This document shows positions 7,457 to 17,811 of a stretch of DNA of 64,000 bases, in pieces (the first letter of the stretch is position 1; every line of letters begins with the position of its first letter). Location: NCBI RefSeq assembly GCF_001424385.1, contig NZ_LMPO01000009.1:618665-682664 (forward strand). Reading direction: 5' to 3'. Both the position numbers and the translations under genes were made by a program. The notes beneath the pieces were generated by a model. That model saw only the letters and a program-made list of their open reading frames with translations, was not told the origin of the DNA and made no database searches. The stretch comes from Curtobacterium sp. Leaf183 (GTDB lineage Bacteria; Actinomycetota; Actinomycetes; Actinomycetales; Microbacteriaceae).

Positions 7457-10012
7457 CTACCCCTTGATGGCGATGTTCACGAGCTTCGGCGCCCGCACGA
7501 TGACCTTCACGACCTCGCGCTCACCGATGTACCGTTGCACGTTCGCCGACGACCGCGCGAGCTGCTCGAGCTCGTCCGCCTCGATCGACTTCGACACCTC
7601 GAACGAGTCGCGCACCTTGCCGTTGACCTGCACGACGGCGGTCAGGGTCTCCTGCACGAGCAGCGTCGGGTCGGCCTTGCGCCACCCGTGCGTCGCGACG
7701 GTGGTGTCGTGGCCCAGCTGCTCCCACATCTCCTCGCCGGTGTACGGCGCGAACACGCTGAGCCCGAGCGCGATGGTCTCGGTCGCCTCGCGCACGGCGG
7801 GGTCCGCGGCGCCGGGGCCGCTGTCGATCGCCTTGCGGGTCACGTTCACCAGGTCCATCAGCCGCGCGATCACGACGTTGAACTTGAAGGACTCCATCAG
7901 TCCGGGCGCGTCTGCCAGGAACCGGTGGGTGACCTGGCGGACGGCGCGGTCCCCGTCGGCCCACACGGCGTCCGGCGACGAGGTGACGTCGGTCGCCAGG
8001 CGGTAGGCGCGGGCGAGGAAGCGCGCCGAGGCCGCCGGCGAGACGTCCTCCCAGTTGATGTCGTCCTCGGGCGGACCGGCGAAGCCCATCACCAGGCGGA
8101 TGGCGTCGACCCCGTGCGCGTCGAGCTCGTCGCCGAGCGAGACGCCGCCCTTCGACTTCGACATCTTCGAGCCGCCGGACAGCACCATGCCCTGGTTGAG
8201 CAGCGCCGAGAACGGCTCGGTGAAGTCGAGGTAGCCCAGGTCGAACAGCACCTTCGTCACGAAGCGCGCGTACAGCAGGTGCAGGATCGCGTGCTCGACG
8301 CCGCCGATGTACTGGTCGACCGGTGCCCACTTGCGGGCGAGCTCGGGGTCGAAGGCCTGCGTGTCGTCGTTCGCGGACAGGAACCGCAGGAAGTACCACG
8401 ACGAGTCGACGAACGTGTCCATCGTGTCGGTGTCACGGAGCGCAGGGGTGCCGTCGACCGGGTTCGGCACGTTGACCCACTCGGTGGCGCCACCGAGCGG
8501 CGACGTCCCCTTCGGCTTGAGGTCGAGCCCCTCGGTGGACGGCAGGCGGACCGGCAGCTGGTCGAACGGCACCGGGTGCTCGGTGCCGTCCTCGCCGTGG
8601 ATGATCGGGATCGGGGTGCCCCAGAACCGCTGGCGCGAGATCAGCCAGTCGCGCAGGCGGTAGGTCTTGGCCGCGCGACCGGTGCCACGCTCGTCGAGGA
8701 GCCTGATCGCCGCGGTGATCGCGTGCTGCTTCGACATGCCGTCGAGCGGGCCGGAGTTGATCATCCGCCCCTGGCCGGTCAACGCCTGGCCCGTCGATGC
8801 CGGGTCGAGCGTCGGCACGTCGAAGTCGTCGAGCGTCGCGCCCTCGGGGATCACCGGGATCGCGCCGGTCACCGGCTGGTTCGTGTCGACGACGACACGC
8901 ACCGGCAGGTCGAAGGTGCGGGCGAAGTCGAGGTCCCGCTGGTCGTGCGCGGGCACCGCCATGACGGCGCCGTGACCGTAGTCGGCGAGCACGTAGTCGG
9001 CAGCCCAGATCGGCAGGCGCTCACCCGTCAGCGGGTGGACCGCGAACCGGTCGAGCGGGACGCCGGTCTTCGGGCGGTCCGCGTTCTGCCGGTCGATCTC
9101 GGAGGTCTTCTGCGTCGCCACGAGGTAGTCCGAGAACGCGGTGCGCACCGACTCGTCGGCGGACTCGACGAGCTCCGCCGCCAGGTCGGAGTCCGGCGCC
9201 ACGACCAGGAACGTCACGCCGTGGATGGTGTCCGGACGCGTGGTGAACACCGTCACGGGCTCGTCGCGCCCCTCGATGACGAAGTCGACGTCCGCGCCGA
9301 CCGAACGACCGATCCAGTTGCGCTGCATCGCGATGACCTTCGACGGCCACCGTCCCTCGAGCTGGTTGAGGTCGTCGAGCAGGCGGTCGGCGTACTTCGT
9401 GATGCCGAAGTACCACTGCGTCAGCTTCTTCTTGACGACCACGGCGCCGGAGCGGTCCGAGGTGCCGTCGGGCAGGACCTGCTCGTTCGCCAGCACGGTC
9501 TGGTCCACCGGGTCCCAGTTGACCCAGCTGTCCTTCCGGTACGCCAGGCCCTTCTCGTACATCTTCAGGAACAGCCACTGGTTCCACTTGTAGTACTCGG
9601 GGTCCGAGGTGTGGATCTCGGTCGACCAGTCGAACGACGGCGCGTACCGCTTGAACGACGCCTTCTGCTGCGCGATGTTGGCGTAGGTCCAGGCCCCGGG
9701 GTCGACCCCGCGCTTGATCGCCGCGTTCTCGGCGGGCAGCCCGAACGAGTCCCAGCCGATCGGGTGCAGCACGTTGAAGCCCTGCTGCCGCCAGTACCGC
9801 GCCACGAAGTCGCCGAGCGCCCAGTTCTCGGCGTGGCCCATGTGCAGGTCGCCGGACGGGTACGGGAACATCTCGAGGATGTACTTCCGGGGACGGCGGT
9901 CGTCGTGGTCGGTGGTGAAGAGCCCGAGCTCTTCCCAGCGGCCCTGCCACTTGTCCTGGATACGACGGAAGTCGTAGGCGTTCGGGTCCTCGACGTGCTG
10001 CTCGGTGGTCAC
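7457..10012 (-). CDS. leuS: Leucyl-tRNA synthetase
   Basis: 851 aa, normal for bacterial LeuRS. It charges tRNA-Leu with leucine. Class I signatures are present: HMGH in [16 protein letters not shown] near residue 55 and KMSKS in [10 protein letters not shown] near 615. The CP1 editing domain lies between them ([14 protein letters not shown] and the [12 protein letters not shown] region). The C-terminal anticodon-binding and tail part ends in [18 protein letters not shown]. The frame continues upstream into DNA coding for CydC in another frame. The GTG at 10012 is chosen because homology starts at [18 protein letters not shown] and a GAGAG element precedes it. Confidence 0.96.
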   Translation of the reverse strand: MTTEQHVEDPNAYDFRRIQDKWQGRWEELGLFTTDHDDRRPRKYILEMFPYPSGDLHMGHAENWALGDFVARYWRQQGFNVLHPIGWDSFGLPAENAAIKRGVDPGAWTYANIAQQKASFKRYAPSFDWSTEIHTSDPEYYKWNQWLFLKMYEKGLAYRKDSWVNWDPVDQTVLANEQVLPDGTSDRSGAVVVKKKLTQWYFGITKYADRLLDDLNQLEGRWPSKVIAMQRNWIGRSVGADVDFVIEGRDEPVTVFTTRPDTIHGVTFLVVAPDSDLAAELVESADESVRTAFSDYLVATQKTSEIDRQNADRPKTGVPLDRFAVHPLTGERLPIWAADYVLADYGHGAVMAVPAHDQRDLDFARTFDLPVRVVVDTNQPVTGAIPVIPEGATLDDFDVPTLDPASTGQALTGQGRMINSGPLDGMSKQHAITAAIRLLDERGTGRAAKTYRLRDWLISRQRFWGTPIPIIHGEDGTEHPVPFDQLPVRLPSTEGLDLKPKGTSPLGGATEWVNVPNPVDGTPALRDTDTMDTFVDSSWYFLRFLSANDDTQAFDPELARKWAPVDQYIGGVEHAILHLLYARFVTKVLFDLGYLDFTEPFSALLNQGMVLSGGSKMSKSKGGVSLGDELDAHGVDAIRLVMGFAGPPEDDINWEDVSPAASARFLARAYRLATDVTSSPDAVWADGDRAVRQVTHRFLADAPGLMESFKFNVVIARLMDLVNVTRKAIDSGPGAADPAVREATETIALGLSVFAPYTGEEMWEQLGHDTTVATHGWRKADPTLLVQETLTAVVQVNGKVRDSFEVSKSIEADELEQLARSSANVQRYIGEREVVKVIVRAPKLVNIAIKG

Positions 10013-10109
10013 GGAACTCTCAATCGGTCTGGAGGCGCGGTGCAGGTCCGCAAGACATGCGCCGGTCCCCAAGGGTACAAGCCCGGGGCACCCGGCACGG
10101 ACGGCGGGC

Positions 10110-11804
10110 TCACCCGACCAGGCGGCCGTCCCGCATCCGCAGGGTCCTCGTGACGAGCTCCGGCGGCACCGGCACGTGCGACACGACGACCACGGTGCGC
10201 CCTGCGCCACGGGCCGTCCCGACCAGGTCCCGCAGCACCCGGTCCCCGAGGTCCGGGTCGATGCCCGCCGTGGGTTCGTCGAGCACCAGCACGGGGAACT
10301 CGTGCAGCAGCGCCCGGGCGAGTGCCAGGCGGTGCGCCTGACCGCCGGACGCCAGGACGCCGCGCTCGCCCACCCCGGCGTCGAGTCCACCGCGGCGGGA
10401 CACCCAGTCGCCGAGCCCGACGCGGTCGAGCACTGCGAAGAGCTCGTCGTCCGACGCGGACTCGCGCGCGAACAGCAGGTTCTGCCGGACGGACTGGTCG
10501 AAGACGAACGGGTCCTGCTCGATGAGCCCGATCCGCGCACGGACGGCGTCGGGGTGCATCGACCGGGCCTCGACCCCGTCGAGCGTGTAGCTGCCCTCGT
10601 GGTCGACGAAGCGCACCAGTGCCTGCGCCAGCGTGGACTTGCCCGCGCCGCTCGGACCCGCGACCACCACGACCTCGCCGGGGTGCAGGTCGAAGGAGAC
10701 GTCCCGGACCGCGGAGGTCGCCGACCCGGGCCAGCGGACGTGCATCCCCCGCACCGCGACGGACACCGGACCGTGCACCACGAGCGACGCCGGTGACGCG
10801 GGCTCGTCCGGCTCGGCGACGAGTCCATCAGGCAGCGTCGCCGGGACGACCTGCTCGACCCGCTCGGCCGCCGCGCGCACACGGCGCAGGGTGAGGACCG
10901 CGATCGGCACCGTGCCGACGACCTCGAACAGCGCCAGGGGGACGAACACCGCCAGCGCCCACAACGGTCCGTCGAGCGCCCCGGACACGACCTGCGGTGC
11001 ACCGACGGCGAGGATCCCGACGACCGCACCGCCACCGGCCAGGCCGACGAGGGCGCCCACGAGGGACTCGACCGCTCCGCGTCGCCGGACCGCTCGGGTC
11101 ACCCGTCGGTCCAGGTCCTCGACCTGGCGGAGGCGCTCGTCGAGCGTGCCGTACGCGGCGAACACGTCGAGCAGCCGGACCGTGTCGAGCACCAGGTCGG
11201 CGACACGCCCTCGGTCGGCCGCGGTCGCCTGGTCGCTCGTGCGGGCGATCGACGCCGTCACGACCGAGCCGACGAGCGCCGCCACGACCAGCGCCACGAG
11301 CAGGACGAGCGCCGCCGGCAGTGACACGACCGCCACCGCGACGACGGACAGCACGGCGGTCGTGCCGGCGGACACGAGCGGACCGACGACTCGGATCGGC
11401 AGGTCCTGCAGCCGGTCGATGTCCGTGACGAGCCGCGTCAGCAGGTCGCCCCGGCCAGCGCTGCCGAGTCCGGCAGGAGCGACCGACGCGAGCCGCCGGT
11501 ACATCGCCGTCCGGACCACCGCCAGCTGCCGGAACGACGCGTCGTGCCCGGCGAGCCGGTCGACGTACCGCAGCGCGGCCCGGCCGAGCGCGAACGCACG
11601 CACCCCGACCATCACCAGCGTCAGGTAGAGGATCGGCGGGTGCTCCGCTGCACGGGTGATCAGGTACCCGCTCGCGGCCAACAGCGCCACGGCGCACAGC
11701 GCACTCAGCGCGCCGGCCGCGACCGCGCGTCCCCACCCGGCCCCCGTCGGCGTCGCGAGTCGCAGGACGGAGCCGGACCGGGCCTCCCGTTCGGTGGTGC
11801 TCAT
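10110..11804 (-). CDS. cydC: Thiol reductant ABC exporter subunit CydC
   Basis: 564 aa, one half of the heterodimeric CydDC exporter that sends cysteine/glutathione-type reductants to the outside and is needed for cytochrome bd assembly. Six transmembrane helices (residues about 25-300) precede an ATPase with Walker [10 protein letters not shown] (about 385), signature [17 protein letters not shown] and Walker [13 protein letters not shown]. The ATG overlaps the cydD stop (ATGA). It is last in cydA-cydB-cydD-cydC; an imperfect GC-rich hairpin overlaps its stop, around 10080-10110. Confidence 0.93.
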   Translation of the reverse strand: MSTTEREARSGSVLRLATPTGAGWGRAVAAGALSALCAVALLAASGYLITRAAEHPPILYLTLVMVGVRAFALGRAALRYVDRLAGHDASFRQLAVVRTAMYRRLASVAPAGLGSAGRGDLLTRLVTDIDRLQDLPIRVVGPLVSAGTTAVLSVVAVAVVSLPAALVLLVALVVAALVGSVVTASIARTSDQATAADRGRVADLVLDTVRLLDVFAAYGTLDERLRQVEDLDRRVTRAVRRRGAVESLVGALVGLAGGGAVVGILAVGAPQVVSGALDGPLWALAVFVPLALFEVVGTVPIAVLTLRRVRAAAERVEQVVPATLPDGLVAEPDEPASPASLVVHGPVSVAVRGMHVRWPGSATSAVRDVSFDLHPGEVVVVAGPSGAGKSTLAQALVRFVDHEGSYTLDGVEARSMHPDAVRARIGLIEQDPFVFDQSVRQNLLFARESASDDELFAVLDRVGLGDWVSRRGGLDAGVGERGVLASGGQAHRLALARALLHEFPVLVLDEPTAGIDPDLGDRVLRDLVGTARGAGRTVVVVSHVPVPPELVTRTLRMRDGRLVG

Positions 11805-13453
11805 GCGCGCGCTCCGGTGACGGCCCCGTCGACGGCGACACGGACGTCGGCCGCGGCGACCACCGCGGGCCGGTGGCTCGCGACGACGACGACGGCGCCC
11901 CGGTCCGCCAGGCGGCGGACGGCGGTCAGCACGGTCGCCTCGGCCTCGGCGTCGAGTGCGGACGTCGGCTCGTCGAGCACGACGAGCGCCGTGTCTGCCT
12001 GCGCGGCCCGGTACAGCGCACGAGCCACGGCGACGCGCTGCGCCTGGCCTCCGGACAGGCCGGTGCCACCGGAGCCGACCTGGAGGTCCGGGTCGAGTCC
12101 CAGCCCCACCGCACCGAGCGCAGAACGCACCGCGACGTCGTCGGGGGTCGCGCTGAGCGCGACGTTCTCCGCGACCGTCCCGCGCAGCAGGCGGGGCCGC
12201 TGGTCGGCCCACGCGATCCGGTCGGCCCGGGTCGACCCGGCCGGCCCCGGCACGGTGACCCCGCCCTCGTGTGGCAGGACCCCGCGGATCGCGGCGATCA
12301 GGCTGGACTTGCCGGATCCGCTCGCCCCGGTCAGCACGACGACCGACCCGCGTGGTGCCTCGAGGTCGACGGGACCGATGCGCACGTCGTCGCGACGGAC
12401 CGTCACGCCGCGCAGGACGAGCGCGTCGGCGCCGGCCGCACCGACGGTGGCGGTCGGCGCCGCATCGTCGGTGGCGGTCGGCGCCGCATCGTCGGCGTCG
12501 AGGACGTCGAGCACCGCGCCGGCGGCCTCTGCGCCGTCCTGGGCCGCGTGGAAGTCGGCACCCACCTGCCGGATCGGGGCGAAGGCCTCGGGAGCGAGCA
12601 CCAGGACGAACATCGCCGCGCCCAGGCCCATCGATCCGTCGACGAGCCGGATGCCGATCGTGACCGCGACGAGTGCGACCGACAGGCTGGCGGCGAGCTC
12701 GAGCGCGAAGCCGCTGACGAACGACAGGCGCAGGACCCCGAGCGTGCCGCGCCGGTACTCGTCGGTGACCGTGCCGATGCGGCCGACCTGTCGCCGTGCG
12801 CGTCCGAAGACCTTGAGGGTGGCCAGTCCCTCGACGGCCTCGGTCCAGGCGCTGCCGAGCCGTGCGAGGGCGTCGGCCTGACCCCGCTGCAGCGCCTGGG
12901 TGGCCAGCCCGATCAGGACCATGAACACGGGGATCACCGGCAGGGCGCACAGGACGATGAGCGCGCTGGTGCGGTCGCCCAGGCCGATCGCGACCAGCAG
13001 CACGGGCGTCGCGGCGGCGGTCAGTGCCAGCTGCGGCAGGAACCGGCCGAAGTAGGCGTCCAGGGCGTCGAGCCCGGGGCCGAGCGTGGTCGCGAAGCCG
13101 GCGCTCGATCGCCCGGCCAGCCAGGCGGGGCCGCGTTCGGCGGCCCGCGCCAGGACCGTCGTCCGGAGCTCGCTCTTGACCGACGCAGCTGCACGGGCGG
13201 CCAGGTCGTCCGTCGCCCACGCCGCGACCGCCCGCACGGCGAAGGCCGCGCCGAGCAGCGCGAGGGTGGCGGGGAACCGCTCGGGGACCACGCCCCGGTC
13301 GACGGCGTCGATCACCTGGGTCACCGCGGCCGCGACGGCCCAGGCGATGCCGATCGTCGCCACCGTCCGGAGCAGTCCGGTCGTGGCGGCGGCAGCGACG
13401 AAGCCGCGCGCGGACCGCGACAGGCGGAGCAGACGCGGGTCGAGCGGTTTCAT
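11801..13453 (-). CDS. cydD: Thiol reductant ABC exporter subunit CydD
   Basis: 550 aa, the partner of CydC. The membrane domain (residues about 20-300) carries the conserved GPGLDALDAYFGRFLPQ stretch. The ATPase has TGASGSGKSSL, TGLSGGQAQRVAVARAL and LVVLDEPTSALDAEAE. Between them, at about residues 315-340, is a duplicated DDAAPTAT linker encoded by two perfect 24-bp copies (12447-12494). It starts 25 bp after cydB and its stop overlaps cydC. Confidence 0.93.
   Translation of the reverse strand: MKPLDPRLLRLSRSARGFVAAAATTGLLRTVATIGIAWAVAAAVTQVIDAVDRGVVPERFPATLALLGAAFAVRAVAAWATDDLAARAAASVKSELRTTVLARAAERGPAWLAGRSSAGFATTLGPGLDALDAYFGRFLPQLALTAAATPVLLVAIGLGDRTSALIVLCALPVIPVFMVLIGLATQALQRGQADALARLGSAWTEAVEGLATLKVFGRARRQVGRIGTVTDEYRRGTLGVLRLSFVSGFALELAASLSVALVAVTIGIRLVDGSMGLGAAMFVLVLAPEAFAPIRQVGADFHAAQDGAEAAGAVLDVLDADDAAPTATDDAAPTATVGAAGADALVLRGVTVRRDDVRIGPVDLEAPRGSVVVLTGASGSGKSSLIAAIRGVLPHEGGVTVPGPAGSTRADRIAWADQRPRLLRGTVAENVALSATPDDVAVRSALGAVGLGLDPDLQVGSGGTGLSGGQAQRVAVARALYRAAQADTALVVLDEPTSALDAEAEATVLTAVRRLADRGAVVVVASHRPAVVAAADVRVAVDGAVTGARA
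12447..12494. repeat. Two tandem 24-bp copies inside cydD
   Basis: The two copies (12447-12470 and 12471-12494, beginning GTGGCGGTCGGCGCCGCATC) are identical and in frame. They add eight residues to the linker between the membrane and ATPase domains. Perfect identity suggests a recent duplication. Confidence 0.9.
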
Positions 13454-13478
13454 GGCGTGCCTTCCCGGGGTCGGTGAC

Positions 13479-14483
13479 TCAGTGGGCAGCGGCGGTCACG
13501 TGTGCACGGGAGACCCGCTTGCGGAAGACCCAGTAGGTCCACGCCTGGTAGGCGAACACGAGCGGCACGAAGACCAACGCCACCCAGCTCATCACCGTCA
13601 GCGTGTAGGTGCCGCTGCTCGCGTTCGTCACCGTCAGGCTGTTCGCGGTGTCGACCGAGTCGGGCATCACGTTCGGGAAGACCGCCGTGAACATCGCCAG
13701 CACGACCGCGGCGATCGTGACGGCCATCAGGGTGAAGGCCCGGCCTTCACGGCCCCAGGCGTTGCAGAGCACGGCCAGCACGAGCGCCAGGGCGGCGACG
13801 ACCGACAGCACGAGCGACGTCGGCGTCGCGCGGACGAACGCCATCGCGACCAGGAACACCGCAGCGACGACGATCGTCACGACGCCGGCGCGGGTGGCCA
13901 GGCGCTTCGCCCGGATGCGGATGTCGCCCTCGGTCTTGAGCGCGATGAACACGACGCCGTGGGTGAAGAACACCAGCAGCGTGGCGACGCCGGTGAGCAG
14001 CGCGAAGGGGTTGAGCAGGTCGAACACCGTGCCGGTGAAGTTGTGTCCGGCGTCCATCGGGATGCCCCGCACGACGTTGCCGAACGCGACGCCCCACAGG
14101 AACGAGGGCACGGCACTGCCGACGATGATCATGAGGTCGAAGCGGCGCTTCCACGACAGCTGCTTGTCCTGGTGTCGGTACTCGAACGACACCCCGCGGG
14201 CGATGAGCGCGGCCAGGATGAGCAGCAGCGCCAGGTAGAACCCGGAGAACATGGTGGCGTACCACTCCGGGAAGGCCGCGAACAGGCACGCACCAGCCAC
14301 GATGACCCACGTCTCGTTGAGGTCCCAGACGGGTCCGATCGTGTTGATCATCACGCGGCGGTCCGTGTCGTCGCGGCCGAGGAAGGGCAGCGCCATGCCG
14401 ACGCCGAAGTCGAAGCCGTCCAGGACGAAGTAGCCGACGAAGAACAGCGCGACGATCGCGAACCAGAGCACGGGCAGGTCCAT
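13479..14483 (-). CDS. cydB: Cytochrome bd ubiquinol/menaquinol oxidase subunit II
   Basis: 334 aa, an integral membrane protein with 8-9 predicted helices. It starts MDLPVLWFAIVALFFVGYFVLDGFDFGVGMALP, the hallmark CydB N-terminus, and has GPVWDLNETWVIVAGACLFAAFPEWYA, also strongly conserved. With CydA it forms the high-affinity quinol oxidase that reduces oxygen to water without pumping protons. Only one base separates it from the cydA stop, so translation is probably coupled. Confidence 0.96.
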   Translation of the reverse strand: MDLPVLWFAIVALFFVGYFVLDGFDFGVGMALPFLGRDDTDRRVMINTIGPVWDLNETWVIVAGACLFAAFPEWYATMFSGFYLALLLILAALIARGVSFEYRHQDKQLSWKRRFDLMIIVGSAVPSFLWGVAFGNVVRGIPMDAGHNFTGTVFDLLNPFALLTGVATLLVFFTHGVVFIALKTEGDIRIRAKRLATRAGVVTIVVAAVFLVAMAFVRATPTSLVLSVVAALALVLAVLCNAWGREGRAFTLMAVTIAAVVLAMFTAVFPNVMPDSVDTANSLTVTNASSGTYTLTVMSWVALVFVPLVFAYQAWTYWVFRKRVSRAHVTAAAH

Positions 14484-14484
14484 C

Positions 14485-15897
14485 TCAGTACACCGTCACT
14501 TCGTGCTTGACCTCGCCGGTCGCTTCGTCGACCTCGGCGGGCGCCGCCGGTCCTTCTTGGGCCACCTTCTTGATGAGCCGGAACTCGACCACCGCCAGGG
14601 TGCCGTAGATGAGCGTGAACACCACGAGCGAGATGAGTACCTCGAGCCCGGTGACGTTCGGGGAGACGCCGTCGGCGGTCTTCAGCAGACCGAACACGAG
14701 CCACGGCTGGCGGCCCATCTCGGTGAAGACCCAGCCGACGATCATCGCGGCCATCGGCAGCGGGACGGCCCACGTCGCGATCCGCCACACCCAGCGTTGC
14801 GTCGGGAACCGGCCCTTGCGGGTCAGCCAGAGCCCGGCGAGCGACACCATCACGGCGCCCACGCCCAGGGCGATCATCCAGCGGAACGACCAGTAGGTGA
14901 CCCAGATCACCGGCTTGTAGTCCCCCGGGCCGTAGACCTGGCTGTACTCGGCCTGCAGGTTGTTGATGCCCTCGACGGTGCCGCTGAACGTGTGCGTGGA
15001 CAGGAACGACAGCAGGTACGGGACGCGGATCGAGAACAGTTCGTGCACGCCGTCCGGGGTGCCGAGCGTGAAGATCGAGAACGAGGCGTCCTTGCCGGTT
15101 GCCGTGTTGTACAGGGCTTCGGCCGCCGCCATCTTCATCGGCTGCGTGTCGACCATGGTGAGTCCGAGCTGGTCGCCCGTCAGCACGGTGAGCGCTCCGG
15201 CCGCGACCATCGTCCACAGGCCGAACTTCAGCGCGGGCATCATCGTCTCGAGGTTCTGGTTGCGCGCCAGGTGCCAGGCGGCGACCGAGATGATCACGCC
15301 GGCCGCCACCATGAAGCAGGCGAAGAGCGTGTGCGGGAAGGCCGCCAGCGCGACCTTGTTCGTCAGCACTGCCCAGATGTCCGTCAGCTCGGCGCGGCCC
15401 TTCGCCTGGTTGATCTCGTACCCGACGGGGTGCTGCATGAACGCGTTCGCCGCGATGATGAAGTACGCCGACATGATCGTCCCCGCGCTGACGCACCACA
15501 TGCTCGCCAGGTGCAGGCCCTTCGGCAGGCGGTCCCACCCGAAGATCCAGATGCCGATGAACGCCGCCTCGAAGAAGAAGGCCAGGATGCCCTCGAGCGC
15601 GAGCGGTGCGCCGAACACGTCGCCGACGAACCGGGAGTAGTTCGACCAGTTCATCCCGAACTGGAACTCCTGCACGATGCCGGTGACGACGCCCATCGCG
15701 AAGTTGATGAGGAAGATGCGGCCGAAGAACCGCGTGAGCTGCAGGTAGTGGGCCCGGCCCGTGCGGTACCACGCCGTCTGGAACACGGCGACGACGACGG
15801 CCATCCCGATGGTGAGCGGGACGAAGAGGAAGTGGTAGATCGTCGTCAGGCCGAACTGCCAGCGCGACAGGATCAGAGGATCGAGGAGGTCGTTCAT
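14485..15897 (-). CDS. cydA: Cytochrome bd oxidase subunit I
   Basis: 470 aa. It carries the two b-type hemes and heme d. Visible elements: RWQFGLTTIYHFLFVPLTIG with the heme b595-ligand-type histidine near residue 20, GNWSNYSRFVGDVFGAPLALEGILAFFFEA-like helices (here MNWSNYSRFVGDVF), and the quinol loop region near SVAAWHLARNQN. The modest length indicates the short Q-loop type usual in Gram-positives. It is first in the cyd operon. The preceding 200 bp hold two short palindromes and a spaced inverted repeat that may be regulatory sites. Confidence 0.95.
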   Translation of the reverse strand: MNDLLDPLILSRWQFGLTTIYHFLFVPLTIGMAVVVAVFQTAWYRTGRAHYLQLTRFFGRIFLINFAMGVVTGIVQEFQFGMNWSNYSRFVGDVFGAPLALEGILAFFFEAAFIGIWIFGWDRLPKGLHLASMWCVSAGTIMSAYFIIAANAFMQHPVGYEINQAKGRAELTDIWAVLTNKVALAAFPHTLFACFMVAAGVIISVAAWHLARNQNLETMMPALKFGLWTMVAAGALTVLTGDQLGLTMVDTQPMKMAAAEALYNTATGKDASFSIFTLGTPDGVHELFSIRVPYLLSFLSTHTFSGTVEGINNLQAEYSQVYGPGDYKPVIWVTYWSFRWMIALGVGAVMVSLAGLWLTRKGRFPTQRWVWRIATWAVPLPMAAMIVGWVFTEMGRQPWLVFGLLKTADGVSPNVTGLEVLISLVVFTLIYGTLAVVEFRLIKKVAQEGPAAPAEVDEATGEVKHEVTVY

Positions 15898-15951
15898 GCG
15901 GCTGTTCCACTCGGGGTCGCCGCGCGCAGGTGGTGCACGTCAGTTGCTTCC

Positions 15952-16057
15952 TGTAGGAGGGGCACTTCGTTCTCGTCGCGTCCTCGGGACACTGCAACGG
16001 TACCGAGTGGAGACCTGCTCCTACAAGTTGTAGAAGCCGCTCGTGCACGAACGTGCA
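15952..16057. promoter_or_regulatory. cyd upstream region with palindromes, candidate operators
   Basis: Three signals precede cydA: TGTAGGAG at 15952-15959 matched by its complement CTCCTACA at 16018-16025; the dyad CTACAA-G-TTGTAG at 16021-16033; and TGCACG-AA-CGTGCA at 16044-16057. None matches the Rex consensus TTGTGAANNNNTTCACAA. Regulation by oxygen or redox is expected for cyd operons, but the factor is not known here. No confident -10/-35 pair was found. Confidence 0.4.
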
Positions 16058-16102
16058 ACCTGCCTGCACGGCACAACCGTGCGGAAATCCTGTGCTCCAC
16101 GA

Positions 16103-16144
16103 ACAACGACAGGTGCCGGGCGTTCGCCCGACACCTGTCGTTGT
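16103..16144 (-). terminator. Terminator of the osmoprotectant transporter operon
   Basis: 18-bp stem with one mismatch (16103-16120 with 16127-16144) around CGTTCG, 19 bp beyond the stop of the substrate-binding protein gene. Confidence 0.85.
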
Positions 16145-16162
16145 ACTACCGGGTCGCGGTCC

Positions 16163-17086
16163 TTACAGCAGACCCTTGTCGGTCAGGAACTCCTTGGCGA
16201 TGGTGGACGCCTTCTCCTTGTCCGCGGTGCTCTTCGAGTTGAGCTCGATGAGCGCGTCGGTCGTCAGGACCTTGCTGACCTTGTCGATGTCGGCAGCGGC
16301 CTTGTCGCTGACCTTGCTCGACACGACGGGCGTGACGTTCTGCGGCAGGATGAGGTTCTTCGGGTCCTTGAGGGACACGAAGTCGTTCGCCTTGATGCTC
16401 GGGTCCGCGCTGTAGATGTCGGCGAGCTGGACGGTGCCGTCCTTGAGCGCCTTCACGGTCAGGGCCCCGCCGGAGTCCTCGATGGCCGTGAAGCCGACGT
16501 CGACGCCGTACTCGGACTTCAGGCCCTCGGGACCGTACGGTCGGGTCTGGAACTCGGAGTTCGCGCCGACGGTCAGCTTGTCGCTGACCTTCGACAGGTC
16601 GGACAGGCTCGTGACGTCGTTCTTCTCGGAGAACTCCTTGGTCACGGTGTAGCTGTCCTGGTCCGTGGCCTCGGCCGCGTCGAGTGCCCGGAGGCCCTTC
16701 GGCAGTGCGTCCTTGAGGCCGGCGGAGATCTCCGACGCGGTCTTCGCGGTCGAGTTCTTGTCGTAGTACTGCAGCAGGTTGCCGCTGTACTCGGGCATGA
16801 CGTCGATGGCGCCCTTCTGCAGCTGCGGGAGGTAGACCTCGCGCTGGCCGATGTTGAAGTTGCGCTTCACGCTGAAGCCGTCCTTCTCGAGGACCTGGGA
16901 GTAGAGCTCGGCGATGATCTCGTTCGAGTAGTACTGCTGTGAGCCGACGACGATCGTCTTCGAGTCGGACGAGGCGCTGGAACCGCTGTCGAGCGGGTTG
17001 CTGGACGCGCAGCCCGACAACGCGGCGACGACGCCCGCGGCCAGCGCAACGGCGATGCCTGCGCGGATCTTGGGTGCTGTGATCAC
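16163..17086 (-). CDS. Glycine betaine/choline-type osmoprotectant ABC transporter, substrate-binding lipoprotein
   Basis: 307 aa. The N-terminal signal ends in the lipobox LSGC, so it should be anchored outside the membrane. The mature part opens with KTIVVGSQQYYSNEIIAELYSQVLE and KGAIDVMPEYSGNLLQYY, the pattern of OpuCC/OsmX-type binding proteins; QNVTPVVSS and a C-terminal TIAKEFL follow. It likely binds quaternary ammonium compatible solutes. The GTG at 17086 has AAGGA upstream and overlaps the preceding permease stop by 4 nt. It is last of four coupled genes. Confidence 0.9.
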   Translation of the reverse strand: MITAPKIRAGIAVALAAGVVAALSGCASSNPLDSGSSASSDSKTIVVGSQQYYSNEIIAELYSQVLEKDGFSVKRNFNIGQREVYLPQLQKGAIDVMPEYSGNLLQYYDKNSTAKTASEISAGLKDALPKGLRALDAAEATDQDSYTVTKEFSEKNDVTSLSDLSKVSDKLTVGANSEFQTRPYGPEGLKSEYGVDVGFTAIEDSGGALTVKALKDGTVQLADIYSADPSIKANDFVSLKDPKNLILPQNVTPVVSSKVSDKAAADIDKVSKVLTTDALIELNSKSTADKEKASTIAKEFLTDKGLL

Positions 17087-17811
17087 GAGGGATTTCCTTC
17101 CGGGATGGGATTGCGGGCTCGCTCGCGCGATCCCTGGCGTCCCCCCGCGGTGCGACCGGAGACGCCCGCGGGCACCACCGCTCGCTGGAGCAGGGAGAAG
17201 ACGATCTCGAACGCGATCGCGAGTGCGATCACGAGGACAGAGGCGCCGAGCATCTCGGCGTAGTCCTGGGTCTTGAGCCCCAGGAAGACGTAGCCACCGA
17301 GGCCGCCGGCCCCGACGTACGCGGCGAGGGTGGCGGTGGCCACGACCTGCAGCACGGCGGCTCGGATGCCACCGATCAGCAGCGGCAGGCCGAGCGGGAC
17401 CTCGACCTTGGCCAGGATCTGCCACCCGGTCATGCCCTGCGCCCGGGCTGCGTCCACGGTCACCGGGTCGACGGACTCGATGCCCGAGTAGGCACCGGCC
17501 AGCACCGACGGGATCGCGAGGATCACGAGCGCCAGCAGCGGCGCCTGCAGCCCCACGCCGAGCAGCAGGCCGAACAGGGTCAGGACGCCGAGTGTCGGCA
17601 GGGCGCGGATGCCCCCGGACAGCGCGATCGCGACACCACGGGCACGCCCGGTGTGCCCGATCAGCCAGCCGAGCGGCACGGCGATCAGCGACGCGATGAC
17701 CACCGCGAGCAGCGAGATCCAGATGTGTTCCCACAGCCGCGTCGGGATGGCGTTGTAGCCGCCGTAGTTGGCGGGGTCGAACACCCACGCGAAGGCCTGT
17801 CCGATGATCAC
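17083..17811 (-). CDS. Osmoprotectant ABC transporter permease (second)
   Basis: 242 aa with about six transmembrane helices and the EAA-type loop AARAQGMTGWQILAKVEVPLGLPLLIGGIR (about residues 125-155), which contacts the ATPase. RALPTLGVLTLFGLLLG is typical of OpuCB/OpuCD permeases. It would pair with the permease encoded just upstream. The GTG start overlaps that stop (GTGA), and its own stop overlaps the binding-protein start. The C-terminus has a basic Arg/Gly-rich tail. Confidence 0.9.
   Translation of the reverse strand: MIIGQAFAWVFDPANYGGYNAIPTRLWEHIWISLLAVVIASLIAVPLGWLIGHTGRARGVAIALSGGIRALPTLGVLTLFGLLLGVGLQAPLLALVILAIPSVLAGAYSGIESVDPVTVDAARAQGMTGWQILAKVEVPLGLPLLIGGIRAAVLQVVATATLAAYVGAGGLGGYVFLGLKTQDYAEMLGASVLVIALAIAFEIVFSLLQRAVVPAGVSGRTAGGRQGSRERARNPIPEGNPS

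Noticed and set aside
10110-13220. Single fused CydDC-like open frame of over 1000 codons
   Set aside because: The upstream half is an out-of-frame reading of cydD; the two genes are separate and overlap by the usual ATGA.
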